55,000 bases of DNA from Mesostigma viride. Lineage: Eukaryota > Streptophyta > Mesostigmatophyceae > Mesostigmatales > Mesostigmataceae. This document shows positions 33,188 through 46,888 of the stretch, piece by piece. The stretch's first letter is position 1. Each line of letters opens with the position of its first letter. The position numbers were made by a program, and so were the translations under genes. Below the pieces are notes generated by a model. That model saw nothing but the letters and a program-made list of their open reading frames with translations. It was not told the DNA's origin and made no database searches. The stretch covers positions 1-55,000 of the forward strand of contig RPFO01001061.1 of the NCBI GenBank assembly GCA_009746045.1, written 5' to 3'.

Positions 33188-33820
33188 GTGTCATTTCTCA
33201 CGTATTCTAGTTATTTAGTTCTTTAGTTAGTTATTAAAGTTAGTTATTTAGTTAGTAATTTACTTACTTACTTAGTCTCGTCTGATTCTATTTCCCCTGT
33301 TCAGGTGTGAACGTTTCCGTTCATCACATCTTTAAACGCTTCATGAACGTTTTCGTTCGTAACGGTAAATTCCGTCTCGTTTGATTCTATTTTCCCTGTT
33401 CAGGCGCGAACGTTTCCGTTCAGCACGTAACTGTCATTTCGTCTCGCTTGCTTATCAAATTTGACATCCCACGTCCTGTGCCCCGAAAAGTTTTAGTACA
33501 GATATCGGTTCGCCAGTAGCTTGTTTGACGCTTAAAATAGTCAACGCGCCGTAATGTCCTGAGGCCGCGCGGATTGGCGAGACGCCCCACCTGCCCGCGA
33601 AACCCTGAACATGTTCAGCGTTTCAGACCCCGTTCAGGAAAACACGACACTCGATCTCCAAGGTTTGGGGATTTTCTTTGTACTACGCGATTGGCCATCT
33701 CGCTACGGTCCTGTACGTCGTCCGCTCCCGCGCTAGGGGGCGCGGGGGACGGCCCCACCTTCGGCCTACGGCCGCGGCCAAAGTTTTCGGGCGTCATAAA
33801 TCGTAGTTACTAGTAGGGGA

Positions 33821-35700
33821 TTTATATTATATATTATATTCACGATGCTTTGTGTATTAATGAGATATCAGACACACCTACATCACATCGCCTTCGCCTT
33901 GATGTTTCCGTTGTATGGGTCCGGTCGGGCGTTGGTAGCTGGTCGACAACAATTCTACATTTCCTAAAAAAAAATGCGACCGTGCCTACATTCGAAGGCG
34001 CGCTGTGGCTGACCTGAACTATCGGTGAACACCTCGGCGTCACTTGACCGGCCTAGGTTGACATTTCGGCAGAGTAACGCTGCTTAAAGGATCATTGCGT
34101 AGTTCGCGCGATTTGGCTCTTTATATATGTTTTTGGAGACGACGAGCAAGCATCCGATTGGTCAGCCAATTCCTGTCCAGTCCTCGGACAGTGTCCAATC
34201 CGGTGCTTGGGATCCAGAAAACGTGCTCGAGCCTGGCCACTCTGTCGCGGGCGCCGCGCTAGTGGCGTCGCGCCCAAACCTGACCAGGCCATAGGAAAGG
34301 GCGGGGGCGAATGCAAGAATTATTGTTATATCCTGACCTGTCCTGGGGAAGGTCCGGGGCGAATGCAAGAATTAATATACCTGCGTATGCAACCAACACG
34401 GCCGATCCACATACATAATCCGACTGAGCTGGACGGTACGGACCAAATTTCGGTGCAAATTGAGGCCCAAAAGCTATGTCGGCACGGTGCGCGCACCCCT
34501 TGCGGTAGTGGCCATGGCGACTGCCTTTAGACGAAACGTGACAAATCTGGCACGCGGAAAGCAGAAAAAATGCTCGATTGTTGGAGAAAATTAGTTACTG
34601 ATTCTAATTTATGGCGGGATGGTTGCGATCTATAATGTCGCGGGCTTTTTTTCTTTGCCATCGGCAGGGGGGGTCCGGCCTGAATTTCTGTCGGGATGAA
34701 TAAAGTATAATGGATGCCTGCCGGGTTGATTGTCGATTGTTGCCAGTTTTGATGGTCGTAAGGAAAGCTAGTTTAATGATGTTTCTAAAGCCGTAAAAAT
34801 TCCCGCTGCTATCTTTACCTTTCCCGTCATTTTGCGGTAAGATAACATTAGCCCTGCGCGATGCGTACTGCCCAACCACTCCATGAAAGGGTGGACTTTC
34901 TTGTGCGCCTGGGCACGAATAAATGCCCGTTATGGTACGTTCTTGTGTTAAACGTCTTAAGCTAGCGTTTTCCTGCTTTCTTAGCTCGTTGAGCGTAAGC
35001 TTTTTGCCTTCTTTCCGGCCAGATGCAGCCAGAAAGTTGCGGGTCCTGGCGCTGCATCGCTGGATTCCTGGGTGTCTTTTAGCTAGTTAATCGTCTGTGA
35101 CGTGGCTGGCTTTCTGCAGCGCGTGGCCCGCAACCTGTCGGGAAGGTGTAATGCTTTTATTTCCATGCTTCTCTGAAATTTCTTGTGCTTTATAGACAGT
35201 TGTGTTCGAGGAAATTCACGCGGTCTTCCTAAGCAGCGGCATCATTTTCCCCAGACACTGACGAGCTGGCACCTGTCTCCTAAAGAGAGCGGCTCGTGCT
35301 TGTTAGAAAGGAGGCAGTGTGCATTTTGCGGGACACAATGCTTTGGTGGCACATGCGTCAGGTAGGCTGTTCCAATGGTCTCTTCACCTTTCCCACTGAG
35401 TAAATGTTAGCATTTGTCATGCTAACCAGAGCAGCTAGCCACAGGTTGGCTGGATAAAAAGTCAGCTTATTTTCTCTTTATATACTGCGTGTGTGGTCCT
35501 CCACGTGTCCGGCTTGTTGGGCATTTTGGAAGAGGGTTTATAATGTGTTGTTGGGTGGAACAACTTGGTTGTTGGCACAAAATCACACATTATTAGCCTG
35601 AGATAGGCATGACATATGCTGCTCAGGCGTGTCGTCCTACCAGCCTTGTTGTTAAGGGTAGACTCACAAGGCTGGCTGTGCCGATGGAGGGGTGGGGCGT
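33821..35700. other. Apparently single-copy DNA, no gene recognised
   Basis: It begins with an AT-rich stretch (33821-33845) next to the array. Open frames of 60-107 codons occur (for example 34207-34530 plus and 34604-34879 minus), but these lack an ATG at the start and show no domain I recognise. A short direct repeat GGGGCGAATGCAAGAATTA occurs near 34303 and 34354, which explains two similar overlapping minus-strand frames there. A CTCTTTATATACTGCG word at about 35474 is TATA-like but has no supporting context. Confidence 0.5.
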
Positions 35701-36132
35701 GCTAGCCCCCCCCCACACCCACGCATGCATGCTAGCCCACCCCCACACCCACGCATGCATGCTAGCCCACACTCACACCCACGCATGCATGCTAGCCCAC
35801 CCCCACACCCACGCATGCATGCTAGCCCCCCACACACCCACGCATGCATGCCAGCCCCCACACACACCCACGCATGCATGACAGCCCCCCCCACACCCAC
35901 GCATGCATGCTAGCCCCACACACACACCCACGCATGCATGCCAGCCCCCATACACACCCACGCATGCATGCCAGCCCCCCCCACACTTACGCATGCATGC
36001 TAGCCCCCCACACACACCCACGCATGCATGCCAGCCCCCCCACACACCCACGCATGCAGGCTAGCCCACCCCCACACCCACGCATGCATGCCAGCCCACC
36101 CCCACACCCACGCGTGCATGCCAGCCCACCCC
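35701..36132 (-). repeat. M-family minisatellite in inverted orientation
   Basis: Fourteen units of about 30 bp, CCCCCACACCCACGCATGCA followed by TGCTAGCC or TGCCAGCC. This is the reverse complement of the M unit of the mobile array. The flanks are unrelated to L and D, so the minisatellite sits here without the rest of the unit. Confidence 0.95.
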
Positions 36133-36399
36133 TAGCTTGAGCGTGCTTGTAAAGTTTTTGCATGGTTTATTAAAATGAGTGGAATATGTATTTATTGCAT
36201 TAAATGTTAATTTTATCATGAATGAAAATGGTCAACATTGCCGAAGTGCCCCTAAATTGCTCAATATTGTGTGCTCAAGAATTCAATGAGGATTGTCATC
36301 ATGGAAACCCGCACAAATTCACGATTCCGGGCATGCATGTGAAAGTATCAAGAACAATTTTCAATTAAGAATGGTATCTCATTGTTCCATGAATCAATA
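36133..36399. other. AT-rich spacer, nothing recognised
   Basis: It separates the inverted minisatellite from the 70-bp satellite. No ORF, RNA gene or repeat was found in it. Confidence 0.5.
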
Positions 36400-37866
36400 T
36401 GACTCCATGTACGTAGACAAGCCATGATGACCCCATGGGAGCCTAAATCCTCATCATTAAATACATAAATGCCACCCATGTACGTAGACGGGCCATGATG
36501 ACACCAATGGAGCCTGAATCCTCATCATTTTGTTTTCTTTGACATCCATGTACATACGTAGGCCAGCCATGATGACACCAACGGAGCCTGAATCCTCATC
36601 ATTAATTACATACATGCCATCCATGTACGTAGACAGGCCATGATGACACCATGGGAGCCTGAATCCTCATCATTTACTATTCCTTGACATCCATGTACGT
36701 AGACGGGCCATGATGACACCATGGGAGCCTGAATCCTCATCATTAAATACATAAATGACATCCATGTACGTAGACAGGCCATGATGACACCATGGGAGCC
36801 TGAATCCTCATCATTTACTATTCCTTGACATCCATGTACGTAGACGGGCCATGATGACACCATGGGAGCCTGAATCCTCATCATTTACTATTCCTTGACA
36901 TCCATGTACGTAGACGGGCCATGATGACACCATGGGAGCCTGAATCCTCATCATTTTGTTTTCTTTGACATCCATGTACATACGTAGGCCAGCCATGATG
37001 ACACCAATGGAGCCTGAATCCTCATCATTAATTACATACATGCCATCCATGTACGTAGACAGGCCATGATGACACCATGGGAGCCTGAATACTCATCATT
37101 TACTATTCCTTGACATCCATGTACGTGGACGGGCCATGATGACACCATGGGAGCCTGAATCCTCATGATTTACTATTCCTTGACATCCATGTACGTAGGC
37201 CAGCCATGGAGACACCATGGGAGCCTGAATCCTCCTCATTAATTACATACATGCCATCCATGTACGTAGACAAGCCATGATGACCCCATGGGAGCCTGAA
37301 TCCTCATCATTATATACAAAAATGCCATCCATGTACGTAGACGGGCCATGATGACACCATGGGAGCCTGAATCCTCATCATTAATTACATAAATGCCAAC
37401 CATGTACGTAGGCCAGCCATGATGACACCATGGGAGCCTGAATCCTCATCATTAATTACATACTTGCCATTCATGTACGTAGACGGACCATGGAGACACC
37501 ATGGGAGCCTGAATCCTCCTCATTAATTACATACATGCCATCCATGTACGTAGACAAGCCATGATGACCCATGGGAGCCTGAATCCTCATCATTTTTTTT
37601 CTTTGACATCCATGTACGTAGACGGGCCATGATGACACCATGGGAGCCTGAATCCTCATCATTAATTACATAAATGACATCCATGTACGTAGACGGGCCA
37701 TGATGACACCATGGGAGCCTGAATCCTCCTCATTAATTACATAAATGCCAACCATGTACGTAGACAAGCCATGATGACACCATGGGAGCCTGAATCCTCA
37801 TCATTTACTATTCCTGACATCCATGTACGTAGGCCAGCCATGATGACACCAATGGAGCCTGAATCC

Positions 37867-37895
37867 TCTTCATTTTTTTTATGAGAGGATTCAGG
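37867..37895. repeat. Micro-inversion hairpin in the satellite
   Basis: CCTGAATCCTCTTCAT, a T-run and ATGAGAGGATTCAGG form an inverted repeat of about 15 bp per arm with one bulge; the right arm is a short piece of the satellite turned around. The same structure recurs with the inverted arm starting at 40380, 41814, 43319, 44471, 45976 and 49110, about once per higher-order repeat. Confidence 0.8.
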
Positions 37896-40800
37896 TTACA
37901 TAAATGCCAACCATGTACGTAGACAAGCCATGATGACACCATGGGAGCCTGAATCCTCATCATTTACTATTCCTTGACATCCATGTACGTAGACGGGCCA
38001 TGATGACACCATGGGAGCCTGAATCCTCCTCATTAATTACATAAATGCCAACCATGTACGTAGACGGGCCATGATGACACCATGGGAGCCTGAATCCTCA
38101 TCATTATATACAAAAATGCCATCCATGTACGTAGACGGGCCATGATGACACCATGGGAGCCTGAATCCTCATCATTATATACAAAAATGCCATCCATGTA
38201 CGTACACGGGCAATGATGACACCATGGGAGCCTGAATCCTGACATCATTAATTACATAAATGCCATTCATGTACGTAGGCCAGCCATGGAGACACCATGG
38301 GAGCCTGAATCCTCCTCATTAATTACATACATGCCATCCATGTACGTAGACAAGCCATGATGACCCATGGGAGCCTGAATCCTCATCATTTTTTTTTTCT
38401 TTGACATCCATGTACGTAGACGGGCCATGATGACACCATGGGAGCCTGAATCCTCATCATTAATTACATAAATGACATCCATGTACGTAGACGGGCCATG
38501 ATGACACCATGGGAGCCTGAATCCTCATCATTAATTACATACATGCCATCCATGTACGTACACGGGCCATGATGACACCATGGGAGCCTGAATCCTCCTC
38601 ATTAATTACATACTTGCCATTCATGTACGTAGACGGGCCATGGAGACACCATGGGAGCCTGAATCCTCATCATTAATTACATAAATGCCATCCATGTACG
38701 TAGACAAGCCATGATGACACCATGGGAGCCTGAATCCTCATCATTAATTACATAAATGCCATCCATGTACGTAGACGGGCCATGATGACACCATGGGAGC
38801 CTGAATCCTCATCATTAACTACATACATGCCATCCATGTACGTACACGGGCCATGATGACACCATGGGAGCCTGAATCCTCCTCATTAATTACATACTTG
38901 CCATTCATGTACGTAGACGGGCCATGGAGACACCATGGGAGCCTGAATCCTCATCATTAATTACATAAATGCCATCCATGTACGTAGACAAGCCATGATG
39001 ACACCATGGGAGCCTGAATCCTCATCATTATATACAAAAATGCCATCCATGTACGTAGACGGGCCATGATGACCCCATGGGAGCCTGAATCCTCATTATT
39101 AATTACATAAATGCCATTCATGTACGTAGGCCAGCCATGATGACACCATGGGAGCCTGAATCCTCATCATTAATTACATACTTGCCATTCATGTACGTAG
39201 ACGGGCCATGGAGACACCATGGGAGCCTGAATCCTCATCATTTACTATTCCTTGACATCAATGTACGTAGACGGGCCATGATGACACCATGGGAGCCTGA
39301 ATCCTCCTCATTTACTATTCCTTGACATCCATGTACGTAGACGGGCCATGATGACACCATGGGAGCCTGAATCCTCCTCATTAATTACATAAATGCCAAC
39401 CATGTACGTAGACGGGCCATGATGACACCATGGGAGCCTGAATCCTCATCATTACTTACATAAAGGCCATCCATGTACGTAGGCCAGCCATGGAGACACC
39501 ATGGGAGCCTGAATCCTCCTCATTAATTACATAAATGCCAACCATGTACGTAGACAAGCCATGATGACACCATGGGAGCCTGAATACTCATCATTTACTA
39601 TTCCTTGACATCCATGTACGTGGACGGGCCATGATGACACCATGGGAGCCTGAATCCTCATGATTTACTATTCCTTGACATCCATGTACGTAGGCCAGCC
39701 ATGGAGACACCATGGGAGCCTGAATCCTCCTCATTAATTACATACATGCCATCCATGTACGTAGACAAGCCATGATGACACCATGGGAGCCTGAATCCTC
39801 ATCATTAACTACATACATGCCATCCATGTACGTAGACGGGCCATGGAGACACCATGGGAGCCTGAATCCTCATCATTAATTACATAAATGCCATCCATGT
39901 ACGTAGACAAGCCATGATGACACCATGGGAGCCTGAATCCTCATCATTAATTACATAAATGCCATCCATGTACGTAGACGGGCCATGATGACACCATGGG
40001 AGCCTGAATCCTCATCATTAACTACATACATGCCATCCATGTACGTACACGGGCCATGATGACACCATGGGAGCCTAAATCCTCCTCATTTTTTTTTTCT
40101 TTGACATCCATGTACGTAGACGGGCCATGATGACACCATGGGAGCCTGAATCCTCATCATTAATTACATAAATGACATCCATGTACGTAGACGGGCCATG
40201 ATGACACCATGGGAGCCTGAATCCTCCTCATTAATTACATAAATGCCAACCATGTACGTAGACAAGCCATGATGACACCATGGGAGCCTGAATCCTCATA
40301 ATTTACTATTCCTGGACATCCATGTACGTAGGCCAGCCATGATGACACCAATGGAGCCTGAATCCTCTTCATTTTTTTTATGAGAGGATTCAGGTTACAT
40401 AAATGCCAACCATGTACGTAGACAAGCCATGATGACACCATGGGAGCCTGAATCCTCATCATTAATTACATAAATGCCATCCATGTACGTAGACGGGCCA
40501 TGATGACACCATGGGAGCCTGAATCCTCCTCATTAATTACATACTTGCCATTCATGTACGTAGACGGGCCATGGAGACACCATGGGAGCCTGAATCCTCA
40601 TCATTAATTACATAAATGCCATCCATGTACGTAGACAAGCCATGATGACACCATGGGAGCCTGAATCCTCATCATTATATACAAAAATGCCATCCATGTA
40701 CGTAGACGGGCCATGATGACCCATGGGAGCCTGAATCCTCATCATTAATTACATAAATGCCATTCATGTACGTAGGCCAGCCATGATGACACCATGGGAG

Positions 40801-41574
40801 CCTGAATCCTCATCATTAATTACATACTTGCCATTCATGTACGTAGACGGGCCATGGAGACACCATGGGAGCCTGAATCCTCATCATTTACTATTCCTTG
40901 ACATCCATGTACGTAGACGGGCCATGATGACACCATGGGAGCCTGAATCCTCCTCATTAATTACATAAATGCCAACCATGTACGTAGACAAGCCATGATG
41001 ACACCATGGGAGCCTGAATACTCATCATTTACTATTCCTTGACATCCATGTACGTGGACGGGCCATGATGACACCATGGGAGCCTGAATCCTCATGATTT
41101 ACTATTCCTTGACATCCATGTACGTAGGCCAGCCATGGAGACACCATGGGAGCCTGAATCCTCCTCATTAATTACATACATGCCATCCATGTACGTAGAC
41201 AAGCCATGATGACACCATGGGAGCCTGAATCCTCATCATTAACTACATACATGCCATCCATGTACGTAGACGGGCCATGGAGACACCATGGGAGCCTGAA
41301 TCCTCATCATTAATTACATAAATGCCATCCATGTACGTAGACAAGCCATGATGACACCATGGGAGCCTGAATCCTCATCATTAATTACATAAATGCCATC
41401 CATGTACGTAGACGGGCCATGATGACACCATGGGAGCCTGAATCCTCATCATTAACTACATACATGCCATCCATGTACGTAGACGGGCCATGATGACACC
41501 ATGGGAGCCTAAATCCTCCTCATTTTTTTTTTCTTTGACATCCATGTACGTAGACGGGCCATGATGACACCATG

Positions 41575-44500
41575 GGAGCCTGAATCCTCATCATTAATTA
41601 CATAAATGACATCCATGTACGTAGACGGGCCATGATGACACCATGGGAGCCTGAATCCTCCTCATTAATTACATAAATGCCAACCATGTACGTAGACAAG
41701 CCATGATGACACCATGGGAGCCTGAATCCTCATAATTTACTATTCCTGGACATCCATGTACGTAGGCCAGCCATGATGACACCAATGGAGCCTGAATCCT
41801 CTTCATTTTTTTTATGAGAGGATTCAGGTTACATAAATGCCAACCATGTACGTAGACAAGCCATGATGACACCATGGGAGCCTGAATCCTCATCATTAAT
41901 TACATAAATGCCATCCATGTACGTAGACGGGCCATGATGACACCATGGGAGCCTGAATCCTCATCATTAACTACATACATGCCATCCATGTACGTACACG
42001 GGCCATGATGACACCATGGGAGCCTGAATCCTCCTCATTAATTACATACTTGCCATTCATGTACGTAGACGGGCCATGGAGACACCATGGGAGCCTGAAT
42101 CCTCATCATTAATTACATAAATGCCATCCATGTCCGTAGACAAGCCATGATGACACCATGGGAGCCTGAATCCTCATCATTATATACAAAAATGCCATCC
42201 ATGTACGTAGACGGGCCATGATGACCCCATGGGAGCCTGAATCCTCATCATTAATTACATAAATGCCATTCATGTACGTAGGCCAGCCATGATGACACCA
42301 TGGGAGCCTGAATCCTCCTCATTAATTACATACTTGCCAACCATGTACGTAGACGGGCCATGGAGACACCATGGGAGCCTGAATCCTCATCATTTACTAT
42401 TCCTTGACATCCATGTACGTAGACGGGCCATGATGACACCATGGGAGCCTGAATCCTCCTCATTCATTACATAAATGCCAACCATGTACGTAGACGGGCC
42501 ATGGAGACACCATGGGAGCCTGAATCCTCATCATTTACTATTCCTTGACATCCATGTACGTGGACGGGCCATGATGACACCATGGGAGCCTGAATCCTCA
42601 TGATTTACTATTCCTTGACATCCATGTACGTAGGCCAGCCATGGAGACACCATGGGAGCCTGAATCCTCCTCATTAATTACATACATGCCATCCATGTAC
42701 GTAGACAAGCCATGATGACACCATGGGAGCCTGAATCCTCATCATTAACTACATACATGCCATCCATGTACGTAGACGGGCCATGGAGACACCATGGGAG
42801 CCTGAATCCTCATCATTAATTACATAAATGCCATCCATGTACGTAGACAAGCCATGATGACACCATGGGAGCCTGAATCCTCATCATTAATTACATAAAT
42901 GCCATCCATGTACGTAGACGGGCCATGATGACACCATGGGAGCCTGAATCCTCATCATTAACTACATACATGCCATCCATGTACGTACACGGGCCATGAT
43001 GACACCATGGGAGCCTAAATCCTCCTCATTTTTTTTTCTTTGACATCCATGTACGTAGACGGGCCATGATGACACCATGGGAGCCTGAATCCTCATCATT
43101 AATTACATAAATGACATCCATGTACGTAGACGGGCCATGATGACACCATGGGAGCCTGAATCCTCCTCATTAATTACATAAATGCCAACCATGTACGTAG
43201 ACAAGCCATGATGACACCATGGGAGCCTGAATCCTCATAATTTACTATTCCTGGACATCCATGTACGTAGGCCAGCCATGATGACACCAATGGAGCCTGA
43301 ATCCTCTTCATTTTTTTTATGAGAGGATTCAGGTTACATAAATGCCAACCATGTACGTAGACAAGCCATGATGACACCATGGGAGCCTGAATCCTCATCA
43401 TTAATTACATAAATGCCATCCATGTACGTAGACGGGCCATGATGACACCATGGGAGCCTGAATCCTCATCATTAACTACATACATGCCATCCATGTACGT
43501 ACACGGGCCATGATGACACCATGGGAGCCTGAATCCTCCTCATTAATTACATACTTGCCATTCATGTACGTAGACGGGCCATGGAGACACCATGGGAGCC
43601 TGAATCCTCATCATTAATTACATAAATGCCATCCATGTACGTAGACAAGCCATGATGACACCATGGGAGCCTGAATCCTCATCATTATATACAAAAATGC
43701 CATCCATGTACGTAGACGGGCCATGATGACCCCATGGGAGCCTGAATCCTCATCATTAATTACATAAATGCCATTCATGTACGTAGGCCAGCCATGATGA
43801 CACCATGGGAGCCTGAATCCTCATCATTAATTACATACTTGCCATTCATGTACGTAGACGGGCCATGGAGACACCTTTGGAGCCTGAATCCTCATCATTT
43901 ACTATTCCTTGACATCCATGTACGTAGACGGGCCATGATGACACCATGGGAGCCTGAATCCTCATCATTTACTATTCCTTGACATCCATGTACGTAGACG
44001 GGCCATGATGACACCATGGGAGCCTGAATCCTCCTCATTAATTACATAAATGCCAACCATGTACGTAGACGGGCCATGATGACACCATGGGAGCCTGAAT
44101 CCTCATCATTACTTACATAAAGGCCATCCATGTACGTAGGCCAGCCATGGAGACACCATGGGAGCCTGAATCCTCCTCATTAATTACATAAATGCCAACC
44201 ATGTACGTAGACAAGCCATGATGACCCCATGGGAGCCTGAATCCTCATCATTAATTACATAAATGACATCCATGTACGTAGACGGGCCATGATGACACCA
44301 TGGGAGCCTGAATCCTCCTCATTAATTACATAAATGCCAACCATGTACGTAGACAAGCCATGATGACACCATGGGAGCCTGAATCCTCATAATTTACTAT
44401 TCCTGGACATCCATGTACGTAGGCCAGCCATGATGACACCAATGGAGCCTGAATCCTCTTCATTTTTTTTATGAGAGGATTCAGGTTACATAAATGCCAA

Positions 44501-46888
44501 CCATGTACGTAGACAAGCCATGATGACACCATGGGAGCCTGAATCCTCATCATTAATTACATAAATGCCATCCATGTACGTAGACGGGCCATGATGACAC
44601 CATGGGAGCCTGAATCCTCATCATTAACTACATACATGCCATCCATGTACGTACACGGGCCATGATGACACCATGGGAGCCTGAATCCTCCTCATTAATT
44701 ACATACTTGCCATTCATGTACGTAGACGGGCCATGGAGACACCATGGGAGCCTGAATCCTCATCATTAATTACATAAATGCCATCCATGTCCGTAGACAA
44801 GCCATGATGACACCATGGGAGCCTGAATCCTCATCATTATATACAAAAATGCCATCCATGTACGTAGACGGGCCATGATGACCCCATGGGAGCCTGAATC
44901 CTCATCATTAATTACATAAATGCCATTCATGTACGTAGGCCAGCCATGATGACACCATGGGAGCCTGAATCCTCCTCATTAATTACATACTTGCCAACCA
45001 TGTACGTAGACGGGCCATGGAGACACCATGGGAGCCTGAATCCTCATCATTTACTATTCCTTGACATCCATGTACGTAGACGGGCCATGATGACACCATG
45101 GGAGCCTGAATCCTCCTCATTCATTACATAAATGCCAACCATGTACGTAGACGGGCCATGGAGACACCATGGGAGCCTGAATCCTCATCATTTACTATTC
45201 CTTGACATCCATGTACGTGGACGGGCCATGATGACACCATGGGAGCCTGAATCCTCATGATTTACTATTCCTTGACATCCATGTACGTAGGCCAGCCATG
45301 GAGACACCATGGGAGCCTGAATCCTCCTCATTAATTACATACATGCCATCCATGTACGTAGACAAGCCATGATGACACCATGGGAGCCTGAATCCTCATC
45401 ATTAACTACATACATGCCATCCATGTACGTAGACGGGCCATGGAGACACCATGGGAGCCTGAATCCTCATCATTAATTACATAAATGCCATCCATGTACG
45501 TAGACAAGCCATGATGACACCATGGGAGCCTGAATCCTCATCATTAATTACATAAATGCCATCCATGTACGTAGACGGGCCATGATGACACCATGGGAGC
45601 CTGAATCCTCATCATTAACTACATACATGCCATCCATGTACGTACACGGGCCATGATGACACCATGGGAGCCTAAATCCTCCTCATTTTTTTTTCTTTGA
45701 CATCCATGTACGTAGACGGGCCATGATGACACCATGGGAGCCTGAATCCTCATCATTAATTACATAAATGACATCCATGTACGTAGACGGGCCATGATGA
45801 CACCATGGGAGCCTGAATCCTCCTCATTAATTACATAAATGCCAACCATGTACGTAGACAAGCCATGATGACACCATGGGAGCCTGAATCCTCATAATTT
45901 ACTATTCCTGGACATCCATGTACGTAGGCCAGCCATGATGACACCAATGGAGCCTGAATCCTCTTCATTTTTTTTATGAGAGGATTCAGGTTACATAAAT
46001 GCCAACCATGTACGTAGACAAGCCATGATGACACCATGGGAGCCTGAATCCTCATCATTAATTACATAAATGCCATCCATGTACGTAGACGGGCCATGAT
46101 GACACCATGGGAGCCTGAATCCTCATCATTAACTACATACATGCCATCCATGTACGTACACGGGCCATGATGACACCATGGGAGCCTGAATCCTCCTCAT
46201 TAATTACATACTTGCCATTCATGTACGTAGACGGGCCATGGAGACACCATGGGAGCCTGAATCCTCATCATTAATTACATAAATGCCATCCATGTACGTA
46301 GACAAGCCATGATGACACCATGGGAGCCTGAATCCTCATCATTATATACAAAATGCCATCCATGTACGTAGACGGGCCATGATGACCCCATGGGAGCCTG
46401 AATCCTCATCATTAATTACATAAATGCCATTCATGTACGTAGGCCAGCCATGATGACACCATGGGAGCCTGAATCCTCATCATTAATTACATACTTGCCA
46501 TTCATGTACGTAGACGGGCCATGGAGACACCTTTGGAGCCTGAATCCTCATCATTTACTATTCCTTGACATCCATGTACGTAGACGGGCCATGATGACAC
46601 CATGGGAGCCTGAATCCTCATCATTTACTATTCCTTGACATCCATGTACGTAGACGGGCCATGATGACACCATGGGAGCCTGAATCCTCCTCATTAATTA
46701 CATAAATGCCAACCATGTACGTAGACGGGCCATGATGACACCATGGGAGCCTGAATCCTCATCATTACTTACATAAAGGCCATCCATGTACGTAGGCCAG
46801 CCATGGAGACACCATGGGAGCCTGAATCCTCCTCATTAATTACATAAATGCCAACCATGTACGTAGACAAGCCATGATGACCCATGGG
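41575..46888 (+). repeat. Direct duplication of a 2,657-bp satellite block
   Basis: The blocks at about 41575-44231 and 44232-46888 match unit for unit. Private variants recur exactly 2,657 bp apart: CATGTCCGTAGAC near 42131 and 44788, and ACACCTTTGGAGCC near 43873 and 46530. Within each block lie two higher-order repeats of about 1,505 and 1,152 bp, marked by the micro-inversion hairpins. Confidence 0.85.

Larger units (their letters stand above)
29367..33820 (-). mobile_element. Large Helitron-like unit, copy 5 (4,454 bp), outermost
   Basis: The last unit of the array. It has G (29367-29609), an interrupted E region with about 380 bp of extra sequence (29710-30090), L (30204-30789), an intermediate-length M (30790-32107), D (32108-33187), an AT-rich stretch (33208-33280) and P (33287-33820). 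D is followed directly by the AT-rich stretch without E repeats. On the minus strand the 5' terminus TCCCCTACTAGTAACTACG is preceded by A in the flanking AT-rich DNA, the base expected 5' of an inserted Helitron. It is the only joint with non-array DNA in the window. Confidence 0.65.
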
